DNA of 64,000 bases. Source: Anthonomus grandis grandis (Eukaryota; Arthropoda; Insecta; Coleoptera; Curculionidae). The notes below the pieces were generated by a model. It was not told the DNA's origin. It saw only the letters and a program-made list of their open reading frames with translations, and did not search any database. This document shows, in pieces, positions 14,701 through 26,700 of the stretch. Location of the stretch: positions 18,476,001 through 18,540,000 of the forward strand of contig NC_065551.1 of assembly GCF_022605725.1 (NCBI RefSeq). Reading direction: 5' to 3'. The number at the start of each line of letters is the position of its first letter. The stretch's first letter is position 1. A program made the position numbers and the translations under genes.

Positions 14701-17700
14701 ATGTAATATATTCGTTTTATTGGTTTGAGTGCTTTATTGGTACTTGATTGAATTTTACAGTAGAGTCTCGTAGAAGCTACTACTATTTTATCCCTACATG
14801 TGTCACTTAATTGGCGTTGTTTACTTTTATTTCTTTTATTGTTTCTATTCTTTTTCTTCTTCCCTTCTTCTTACTAAAAGTTTCTAAGAGAGTAATTTTG
14901 CTGAACTTAAAAACATGCTAATTCTTAATAAGCTAAAAGCTTAAACTATTTTAGAGTAACAATTGCTAAAACAGAGCCATTATAATAAGGGTCAGTATCA
15001 ACGACAACCAATAAATTAGAAAGAACTGTTACATTTCGACGCGTTCAAGGCAAAACGACGTAAGCACCATTTTGAAAATTTCGAGTTATTTACGAAATAT
15101 ATGTTTTAAGGCATTATTTAAAAAAAAAATACTGAAAATGAGACATACATCAGTTAACCATACTAAAAGCTACCAAGTTTATATTTTTTGTCAAAATTAA
15201 AAGTGCAATAAAAAGTAGTAAAAAAGATTATAAATGCGAAATATAAGTCATTTGGCATAGGCTCTTGTCGTTTATCACGTTGCTTATGACTACACATTAT
15301 TTTAAAACATGGCGCTTATAACAACTTACGCCATTTCTATACAAAGTGGTTCTTTTTATTTTGGTGACGCTTAGGCCAATAAAATGAAATAAAAGTAATT
15401 AACTTGTGTTACTGTTTCATTGCAAAAATATATAAGTTTCTCTAAAAAATAAATAAAAACAAAGATCTTTTTATTGTTTACCAAATAATGAAATAAAAAT
15501 ATTTTTTCTAAATTCTTAAAGATAACATTTTATATTGCCCTAAAGACTAAAGGACTAGAAATTTATTAACTAATTCACAAAATGGACATAATTCACAATA
15601 AAGACACAGCATTACCAATAATAAACAACATAAAAAATAAAATAAACAAAAAACAAAAAATATTCTCTAGAAAATTGTGGAACAAAATATGAGCTATTTT
15701 CTACTTAAAGTTTATTATCTATTACAACTCAATGTCTGTTTCAATATGCTTCAGTAAAAGATATTCGCTATGATACCTTGGTGGAATTGTATTGTCATCG
15801 CACATAGTTTTAAGGTCATTATATTTCTTTTTAGTTATGGATAAAGGAGCAAAATAAGCATTTTGTACTCGTTCAGTATCCTTATTTTTTATGCTTTCTA
15901 AAACACATTCTTGGTCAATATCATCGTATTTATAGCGGTAAAAAAAATGTAGAGCTGTCTTTAAAAAATTTTGCTGTTTTTACCTCTGTTATTTTAAGAG
16001 GTGCCTTTCCTTTGTCGCCGTTAGTGATAAGTCGGAATTTGGCTTTAAGTTTTCTCATATGTTCTTGAAAATCGTAAAAGTCGCTATAAGAGAGAACATT
16101 TACCTCATAGGGTTTGGGTTTTGTTCTCGCATTACGCAAGATCGTTGGCCATTCTGATGAGGCCATGATGGCCTTACGTTTTATTGACTTTTCAATTCCT
16201 GCGTGCATGCAATCAACAGGGATGTAAGTGTGTCCCGTTACTAAATAGGTTATCGAAATTTCTTTAATATTTTCGGATTTTTGAAGAAAATAGTGTAGCA
16301 TAAAAACCAGAGCTGCATTTTTATTTTGTCCCCCACAGTTGTCACAAAAGAATTTGATGGATGTAATTGACTTATTTGCATTGTCAATATTTTGTAAGTA
16401 ACTTAGTAAGTTACTGCAAATTTCATTACATCCACGTTTTCCGTCCTTTTCTTGCTACAAAAAACAAATCCCATTTTTGCTATACGTTTCATATACAGAT
16501 CGTGTTATCATGAGCTACGTATTACCCAAAATAATGGCAACACCGCTTGGTTGCGGCTTGCAGGCGGCGGAATTTTTTGTTTTTATTTTTTGAACCGGGA
16601 TTCAGCAGACCTCACTTTGCTGTGTTACTGCGCGTTGCGTTAATAATTTTTGAGCGTTATTTTCGTGTTTTTTTCACTATGGCTGCTTATACCCCTTCCA
16701 ACCCCTTCCTTTGAAAGAGTTCAAGTAATTAAATGGTTTTATGGAGGCAATTCGGCAGTACAATGTAGAGATTTGTTTTCAGTGACATTTGAGAATAAAC
16801 CGATTCCTTGTGCAAAAACGGTTTTAAATGTGGTTACAAATTTTGAGACATCTTTTTATCTTCAAGATTGTAAAAAATGCCACACAAAACGTCAAGAACC
16901 ACCTGTTGAAGTGGTCCAGGATATAGAACGGCGGGAAGAAATGGTTTGCAGTACCCTAGAACTTGATTCGACACGGTCCAATAGAAGTGTTGGAGAGGAA
17001 CTGGGAATGAGCAATAAAACTGTTGCTCGTATCTGGAAAAAATATGGGTACAAATGTTTCAAGTATTCAAAAACTCATGAAATATTTCCTGAAGACCAGT
17101 GGCAAAGAATGAAATTTTGTAAAACCATGATGGAAAAGGCAAATGAAAACGAATTTTTAAAAATATTTTGTTTTCTGATGAATCTTCTTTTCCATTACAT
17201 GGCAAACACAATCCTTCCATTGTTCGTTATTGGTCTCAGGAAAACGAGCACAGAAGTTTTCAGTATCGTACCCAGTATCCTCAGAAATTGAATGTTTGGG
17301 CAAGTATTTTGAGCGACAATGTTATTGGGCCATTTTTTATTAATGGCACTTTAAATGCCCAAAAGTACCTTGAGTTGCTGCAAAACCAAGTTCTTCCTGC
17401 CATTCAAATCTTACCTGATGTAGACCTGGGATCGGTTTATTTTCAGCAAGATGGCTGTCCTGCTCATAACGCGGCTAGGGTAAAAGAATTTTTAACAAAT
17501 ACTATTCCTAACCGCCTTATTAGTGGGACTGGTGATATTAAATGGCCTCCTAGATCTCCAGATTTGTCTCCAAATGACTTTTATCTGTAGCGTTATCTTA
17601 AGCAGACCATTTACAAGCATGAATTTAGTAGGCCAACAAATTTAGAGGAGTTGCGAAATAAAATTGTCGAAGGTGCCAATTCCATTTTACCTGAAACTCT

Positions 17701-20700
17701 TTTGGAGGTGCGAAATAGCCTTTACGATAGGTTAAGGTTTTGTTTAATGAAAGTAGGTGGTTTATTTGAGCCTTTTATTTAAAAAATGATATGTTGCTAA
17801 GTTTGTTTATTAGAGTTTTATTTCTGATTTCTTATTATTATTTTATCAGAGTTGATATTTTATTTTTTATTAGAATAACGCTTTAATTTTCATTATGCAA
17901 AACACAGCATATTAAACATTTTAAGATTACAATTCTATGCGGGTTTTACACATTGTCATGTCTGTAAAACCCACATTAGAATAAATATTATAAAAATGCC
18001 TGGATTTTCGCGTAATATTTTAGGACATTTTGTCGCCAAACGACGCAGCTCCCACGAAAGTCAGATTATACACGCGCGACGTTGCAAAATTTCGCCTCTA
18101 TGCGGTTTCCTATAAATAACGAACGAAAACACGATCTGTATAGTAAAATTAAATAGGTACCGCATATTTTCTGTAGAAACCTGTTAACATACTATCAGCG
18201 TGTGGCGTCGCCAAAACTTTCTGTAAGTCAAAACTTGCAATAATTTTGCTTAGATTCGTTTCAACTTCTTTTTGTTTTGCTAAGAATATTTTTTTTACCA
18301 ATTCTTTTTCAGTTAGATGGAACTCACATTGCTCCTTTATTAAATCAGTTTTTTCCATTGCGTTTTGATAAAATTGACACTTACCACACTTGTCTTTTCA
18401 AGGAACATGAATTCCAATATTCTTTTTTTTTAATTTTTGAAAGAATACAGATTTTTTGAGTACAGGAACTGGATGACTCTTTGTGCATACATTTTGTATA
18501 AATTATTATAAGACCCTACTTCAGCGGGAAGGTTCTTTTTCTGGTTGAAGAACTACGACAGTAATGTGAGGGAACTGCAGGCAAAGATTCAACGAAAGCT
18601 TCAAATATTTTAATTTGCTCGCCAGATGTTTTGTTTTTTGGAAAATGTTCTCCTCTTCGATCTAGCCCATTAAGAAAAATCTATCTCACTTTCTTTTCTG
18701 TGACAGTTCTTAACATTCTTTGCGATATGTGCTTTTTTGTTATTCTTAAGTAAGAAATATTCTTGAGTAACAAGGCGTTTAAAATTCATATTGGAAGTTC
18801 TGCGACGCTTTACTTGTATTGTATGGACACACTCACTTAGAAAAATTTTTTGTTTCTCGTTATCTTTGAGATTATAAAGATTGGTAAAAATCTGCTCTTT
18901 TTCATTTTCTGAAAACTTATTACACATGTTATTACACCTCTTCGCACTACACGGATTTTCCTTAATTTTTTTTTCACTTTGGATAACATTTTTGTAATTA
19001 AAATATTTTTATCCGCTATACCTTCTTCCTTGATTTTCTTTTCTTTTGTTATTTACCTGCATCATGTGGTTTTCATTAGCCTCTTCTTCACTACTGCTTG
19101 CCTCACTAATTTCTTCTCGGTAATTGGTATCCTCTTGATAATCGTGATCGTCTTGGTAATCGGGATCTTCTTGTTCAACTTCGGAGTCGCTGCTGTTGTA
19201 TGGCACTAAATTAATAGCGTTTTCCCTAAATGTTTTTTTATTTTTTTCTCGGCTGATTAAGACCAGAACTCGAATCATTACTCTCCTTGCTGGTAGAAGG
19301 GATACAGATGATGACGTCAAACGTATCGCTATAGTTTTCGTTGTCAGTTTCTTGTATATGGTTTTGATTGTTCTTTTTTAACACAAAAAAATTCTGGTTT
19401 TCTAAGCTTGGTATTTCATCAAACTGATTGTCTGATGTGACGATGTCAATAAATCTGCCTACCCGGTGAAGTATTTAACGATTTGTCGCCAACAAAAATG
19501 TCTTGAGGAAACGGTAGGAGACCGACGGAGTCTTTGTCGGCTTCTAACGGGTCCAATGGTGACAGCATAACGTCCTTAAAAATAACGTCATGGTTAATTG
19601 CTTTAAGTAGTAAAGTATTTTGTGATGCTTCTTGCAAAGGAATATCTGGAAAAACATTCATTTCGCTTATTTCCTTTTGTTGGTTTGAAGACTGTTGTCC
19701 AATAATCAGCATCAACATTCGTTTAGCTCTAGACGACATTTTGTCACAAGCGTCAAATTTAGAAACGCTGAAAAAGAAGAAAAACATAACTCTAATTTAT
19801 TTTTTATGTTAAAAATAAAATATGTGGTACCTCCTATTACAAAAAGATTAAAAAATAACTGACATAAAGATCTTATTTAATAAGATCTTTATGTCAGTAT
19901 GTTAAGATCTTATTTAAACATTAAAAAAAAGTGCTTATGCAAATTTCAATACTAATAGGCGTTTATGCCACACTGTTATTAAATAATTTTGTTTTGGCAT
20001 AAGCGACACCATAAAAATGTGCGATTTAAATGAAAAATCTCACAAATTTGATAAAAATAATAGGAAAATCATAAAGTAAATATTTTTAAAAATAGCTAAA
20101 ATCACTTACCTGTTTTAATAAAGAACAGTTTCTATTAAAATTTCACTATAAACGAAAGAGACGTTGCCCCTCTGACACCCAATGCATTACTGGCGTTTAT
20201 GACTGGAGTAAACACCCTGAACGAAATTCGTTCAAACAAAACTGGCGCTTGCGCAACTTTACGACACAATAAAAGGAAAATAAACCGTGGTATAGCCAAA
20301 TTCAAAGAATCTATTTAAAGAAGGCGCTTATGCCAATTGTAGGCGCCTATAAACTCAATTTTTTTTAAATGGCGCTTACGTCGTTTTGCCTTGAACACGT
20401 CGATTCAATGAAAGACTCATCAGTAAGAAAAATTTGAAAAATCATCCAACTAAATATAAATTCTTCTTGATTTTAAACTAACTTCAACTAAAATAATTCT
20501 GCTATATTAAGTAATATTATTCTTTTAATATTTTCTAGGCTTAGAGCTGCATCGATCACGATTATTTAAAAATTTGTCTTGACTCAAAAAATTTATTATC
20601 ATTTAATGATTAATTTTCAAAATAATTTAAGTCAATATCCAAATACTACTAAAAAAAACTAAATTATCTATTAAATTCAGGGTCCTTTTCAAAAATTAAA

Positions 20701-23700
20701 AATCGCGAATGTTAAAAGCTTTTTAAATTAAAATAAAAAAAATATATGGTATCAAAAAGTACACATGAAAGGTGTCAAAAAAAAGAAAACCAGTAATTTT
20801 ATGTAAAATTTGTTAGAGATTTTATCCGCTCGTAAAAATTATGCATTTTCTCATGTCTTAAAAAGATCAGAAGAAAATGAGTAATATTACAGCAAACAAC
20901 GTTTTTTAAAAAAACCTTGCATGGAGAAAACAAGGATTGTCCATTAAAAGAGCTATTTATTTCAATAAACTTATTATGTTGCACTAATTTTCTCCTATCT
21001 CAGTATTGCACGTTGAACGTTAAAAAAAGTATGACTGTAGTCTCGTTGTAAGTTTTTGTTTACGAAAATGGCGGAAAATAATAATAATAGAAAAAAACCA
21101 ATCAGAATGTATGAAGCTGTTAAAAATATATGGTTACAATCGCATGAATTTGGAAAGTTTTGTTAATGTAAAAGGCTTAAGTATACGAATAAAGTGAATC
21201 CCAGTGACAGATAAGCTGTTCTTAATTATTTCAATGCCTTGTAGTCAAACAATGACCAAAATTTCTATTTGTGTTCGCTTATGTCTGGAACTACAATACA
21301 ACGTCGAAGGTCATTATCATGGGCACCAGAATACTTGGCGAAGTATCATGACAGTAGTTATAAATACACGGTAAAAGTTAAAACAGAAAACACATTTAAG
21401 AACAAAGAAGTCTGTGCAATATTTCTCAGGACAGTACATGGAATTTGCAAAAAAAAAGCTCGAGTACTTACAGGGTTCTTGAGAAAAAAATTACAAGTAA
21501 TACTTTAGAATGTATTAAGTCGCATATTGCCTCGTTTAAAGCCCCTACAGCTTAAAGGATAATAAAAAAAGATCATATCTTCCGGAGGACCTTAATATTC
21601 AAAAGATGTACAGAATGTTTAAAGACCTTTACTCAAATCAAAAAGCATGTTATCAGTCCTAAAGGAATATATTTTGGAATCATTTTAATATTGGATTTGG
21701 ATATTCTAGATCCGATGACTTGCAGTCAGTGCGATCAGCTTTCCGTTAAAATTAAAGCTGCTAAGAATTGCCTTACAGGTGGTGCAGAAGTCATTAAGCT
21801 CGATGCCGAAAAAGAACTTCACTTATTGAAAGCGCAAACTTTAATTGATCGAAAATCTGGTGCCCGCAGTAAAGCGCGAAGAGACATAGAATTTAAAGCC
21901 ATATCAATCGAATATTAAAAAAACATTTTCCCTTCGAATATATCTATCAATGATGTGTACTACAGACGTCAACTCTCCATGTCCTCCTTTAATATCCATA
22001 TTATTTCCATTGCTTAATTATATTTTTACACCTATCCTGAATACATTGCGAGAAAAGGATATGATAAAGTGTGTTTTTTTCTTTTTTATTTTTGTATAAA
22101 TTTTTTGCTGCAGGGGAACAAGCTAAGAACTACACCTAGGGGAGACCGGGGACAATTGAAACAGGGGACGATTGAAACAGTCGCCATTTTTTTAGACGCG
22201 AAGGTAAAAACTCGTGTACGCAGCCTCACAACGTTTGACTAATTTCACATTTCTGCTCGACAGTGTGAAACTAGCAGTTGAGCAAAGTGGGTGTGTTTGC
22301 GCTCGGCTCTCTTATTTTATGTCAACAAAGTAATTTTTACGTTTCATCTAAGAAGTGTGAAAACAAGAAATTTAAGTGTAAGTACACCACTTTTTTGTTT
22401 TTAATTAATTTTTTCATGTTTTTGCTTAGGTTTAGCAGCCTAAACTTGTTAGTTTTAATTAAAGAGTTTAAAGAAAAATAATATTTAGCCAACAAAAAAC
22501 CTGAAGGGGACAATTGAAACAAGATGTAAATAATTTTACGGGGACGGTTGAAACGTAATTTATAGAAGGCTTTTGGTATGATTTTTGCGTAAACTGATTA
22601 ACTGATTGTAACAAACACTCTGAGGGCTATTATTATGTTATAGAATGCCATCTGAAAGGGTCAGGAAAACAAATAGAGGTACCAAATCCAACTTGGTTTA
22701 CGAAAATGCGTATAGGGAGGTTATTGAAAATGGAATCCGTAAGGTCTGCGGCAGATTTGTTTGAATTGAATCATGTTACATTAGGCAGATTTATTAAGAA
22801 AAAAAAAGAATCTATTGAACAAGGGTCCACTGAAACTATAACAATGGGATATAGGTGTGTGCGACGAGTATTAAACGTCGAGCAGGAAAAATCCATTGTT
22901 AAATACATAATAAACGCATCTCAAATATTTTACGGTATATCGCCAAAAGAAATACGTAAACTGGCCTACCAAATAGGCGTAAAATATTCATTAAATATGC
23001 CGAATATATGGACTAAAAACTCATTGGCAGGAGAAGATTGGTTTTTCAGGTTTATGAAACGTAATCCTGAACTATCAATCCGTTGTCCCCAGGCTACAAG
23101 CTTTTCAAGAGCGACCAGTTTTAACCCAACAAATAATCTAATATCCCGTACAACTTTTCTTTGACAATCTTACCACGGTAATAGACAGATATAAATTCCA
23201 AGCGAAGGACATTTATAATAGACAAAACCGGTGTTACTACGGTACAAAAACCTGCTAAAATCGTAGCAGAAAAGGGACGCAAACAGGTAGGGGCACTTTC
23301 ATCAGAAGACCGTGGCACGTTTTGCTTTTAATAGATAACCATCAATCTCATGTAAGCATACCATGCTTGGACTTTTGCAAAGAAAAAAGCATTATTGTCC
23401 TCTCATTTCCCCCACACTATTCACATAAACTTCAACCTTTGGATCGATTGATTCATGGTCCATTTAAAAAAGCTGTAAATTCAACTTGCGGTTCTTGGAT
23501 GAGAAACAACCCAGGCAAAACGATGACAATTTATAACATCCCCAGCATCGTTAAACAGAGTTTCTCTATGGTTTTAACACAATTTAATATTGTTGCTGGA
23601 CTCCAGTGCACTGGTATATGGCCGTTTAATCGAGATATTTTAACGGCTTTAGATTTTGCTTCAACATATGTAACTGACAGACCTGCTCCCGAAAATTTAG

Positions 23701-26700
23701 AGTTAAATATCCCCCAAAGAGTCCAGGCAGTAGGTACAAGAGAGAATAAAGATTTAAGCAGCACTGATTCGTTTTCAAAATTAGTAAATTCTAACTCTCC
23801 AAGAGCGTCAACGAGCGGAACTGTTTCATTAGAGCCACTAAGCACCCCGCCTCCAGTTGCATCTACAAGTATTCAGTCAGCCTCTCTTTGGATGTGTTGG
23901 ATGTCACCTGAGCTAATGAGGCCGGTACCAAAAGCTCTTTCTCGGAAAACTACAGGGAAACGCAAAAGTAGAAAATCCACCATTTATACGGACACACCAG
24001 AAAAAGATGCTATTCAACAAGAATATGAAGCAAAAAAAAAGAAGAAAAAGAAAAAAAAACTGGTGATCCAAAAAATACATCAAAAACACCAGTGTCTAAA
24101 AAAACTCGTCAACAGAATAGTCAGGACGATAGCAGCAGTGACAATGAAGACTGTTTTTTTTTAGTCTAGTATGTTTGGAATCGTATAGAAATAGCCGTTC
24201 AGGGAAAAAATGGGTGCAATGCATTGATTGCCACCAATGGTCACATGTATAATGCACTCGTCAAAAAGATTTGTTTATCTGTCATAAGTGTATATCAAAA
24301 TAAATATTCTACTTTGCTAATTTATCTTTATTTCAGCATTAGGATAATTGTTATGTTGTTTAAAACTTTTGAATAAAAAATTTGGTTTTATTGAAGTGTG
24401 AAAATTATATGTATCAATGTTTTTTTCTTCGTATTTCTAAATTGAATGTTATTTTCGTATTAAAATAAATATTTTGTTTATTCCTAATGGTGTTTCAACT
24501 GTCCCTGGTATGGGTTTAAACTGTCCCCGTCTCCGGGACAATTGAAATAATATACAAGGCAAATATATAATTTTGATAATTTTATTTAGGTCTGATGATG
24601 CCCTAATACGGCGAAACGCGTAACCTAAAATAGACGCTTGATTTATGAGACTTAGACTTTGAGTTTACTTTCTCCCTCCTTTGGTAATATACAATGCTAT
24701 ATGTTTCTTTTAATATCTTACAGGCATTATATAATAAGTAAAATAACCTGATTTAAAATATACAAGGAATGAATAAATGTCCTTGTAGAAAATGTGAATA
24801 TGATTTTCTCTAAGACAAAAAAAAATTAATATTTGGAAATTGTTTCAGTTGTCCCCGGTTTCCCCTACGTTTATTTAACCCACTACATGGTACATGTTAT
24901 AAGACGTTTCGACTCAATACAGTTGACATAAGATTAGACTTATACTATGTATTTATAAGTTGTCAAACTTCAATTTTGCTTCATATGTTTCCTTTAAGCT
25001 TGTTCGAGAAGAAGTGTCATGTATTTAGAATTGTAGCCTTAATTTAGTGGAACCGGAACGTGCCTTAAAACTTTAAATTTGGTATGACGCTAGGCATTCC
25101 GTAAAAAGTTAATCTAGGTTAAGTCCGGTTACCATCACGTTTAGTTTTTTGGCAGTAGCTTTACTATCTAAAAAAGAATTTTACCAAAAAATAAATAATA
25201 TAAAATAAGCACATTAATATAAATGGGAAAATACTGTTTAAAATGGGAAAATTAAGTACTTAGGCATAATTGGTTAGGTTAATTATGTACTGCGAAAATT
25301 CTCAAAAACAGTTAGCTTTATAATTCAAATAGGTAATAATTTATCTATGTAGAACAAAATTACAAATGGGGAATATTACTACTCTACCACATTTACAATA
25401 TCGTTCAACGTTACTATTCAACCTACCACAATTCAAAATAAATCAAATAGAGAAAATTAAAAATATAGCCACGAGACAAATATTCGGATGTAACTGGTAC
25501 ACGCCCATCCAATATAATATTATGTTCAAAGTTGTCTGTAAAACAAAGGCTTATATTTAATATGAATATGTTTATTTTTAACTTAAAACATAATTTGTTA
25601 CTTACTATTGTGGGATAAACTAAAGGTATTTAAAGATGTACATGGTCATTATACAAGAAATCGAACAGATTTTATTTTCTTAAGTCGGTGCAACTCACAT
25701 CAATTGCTAACTCAGTTTAATGTAAAGGATTATCAGACTTTAACAAGTTACTGGAGAAAATTTGTTTTAGGTAAATATCTGTTTTGGTTCTGTTTTATTT
25801 ATTTTAATTTTACAATTTGATCGTAATTTTATTATTTTATTTATACATCTTTTCTTTTAATGTTTTTATATTTTATTAAATTTAGTTTTATCTTTGGCGA
25901 TTTTATTTAGGCCCCCTATATATTTGTATTTAAGTTTTTTTACGTAGATTTAGTAAGGTAATACTTCTTTTAAATCGCGTTTTTGACTTTTTTAGTTATT
26001 TGTAATTTAACTACTTTATTGTACCTAAAAATTAATTATATTTTTTGTGATATTACATGTAACTTTCATGCTAAATAAATGCTTTAATATTAGCAAGTTG
26101 ACTTACTACGTAATTATTATGAATGCATTCCTATTACTGATAACAATTATTGTTCTTATTTTTCTTTTTCATCTTTTTTTCCTCTAATTTTGCTTTTTTT
26201 TTCGTTTAAGAAAAATCTGATAATCTGCCCAAATATGGTATTGGACTTATTTTCATTTGGATAAGCCTGTAGATGCTGATCATTGACGTTAGAATTCCTC
26301 TGTACTAGTTTTTGATTTCCGCGTGATAAGTTTGTGGTTTATTTATGAATCACTAAGTTACGTTAAGAATGGACTTATATACAGGGTGTCCCGAAATTAC
26401 ATCGCAATATTTTACCAGCCGCATCTTTGTCTAAAAATAAGACAAAAACTTCATATACAGGAATGTTGATAAGTGAATCGTTTTCATGTTACAGGTTGTT
26501 TTATAATTTCTATTAAAGATAAATTTTTGTTAATATTTTCGAAAAACGTTCTTTCTTATGTCCTCAGTTATACAAATTAATATTTAATCGCAAGTTAAAA
26601 GTAGCTGTGATGTGTTCGCAACCTAAAGTCACCAATATAAACGCGGCTTAATGCCTAAGTGTTAAGAGAGACAAGAATGACAGATAAAGTATTTTCAAAC

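Larger units (their letters stand above)
15040..20399 (-). mobile_element. 5.4-kb DNA transposon encoding a DUF7869-like protein
   Basis: The left end begins CGCGTTCAAGGCAAAACGAC at 15040; the right end, reversed, begins CGTGTTCAAGGCAAAACGAC at 20399. The inverted repeats continue GTAAGCRCCATTT, about 33 bases. TCGA flanks both sides (15036-15039 and 20400-20403). Since TCGA is its own complement, it can be a 4-bp target duplication or part of the repeat. Subterminal regions carry many GGCGCTTATGCC-like motifs in both orientations. The minus strand codes one broken protein of the type Pfam lists as DUF7869 (name from memory), often annotated in insects as uncharacterised. A mariner-like element (16496-18138) has inserted into that gene. 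The whole lies in intron 7 of the acyltransferase gene. Confidence 0.85.
22139..24865 (+). mobile_element. pogo/jerky-type DNA transposon with repeated internal motif
   Basis: TA flanks both ends (22137-22138 and 24866-24867). The left end is GGGGAGACCGGGGACAATTG; the right end, reversed, is GGGGAAACCGGGGACAACTG, and both continue AAACA. A 15-base motif GGGGACAATTGAAAC occurs, with small changes, at 22148, 22164, 22506, 22540 and, mostly inverted, at 24492, 24514, 24535 and 24842. A broken jerky-like transposase lies between. A short foreign piece with a TGATGATGCC...GGCGAAACG motif occurs near 24592. Confidence 0.92.

Noticed and set aside
18979..19209. 76-codon plus-strand hydrophobic ORF
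   Set aside because: Antisense shadow of the acidic Glu/Asp-rich region of the DUF7869-like gene.
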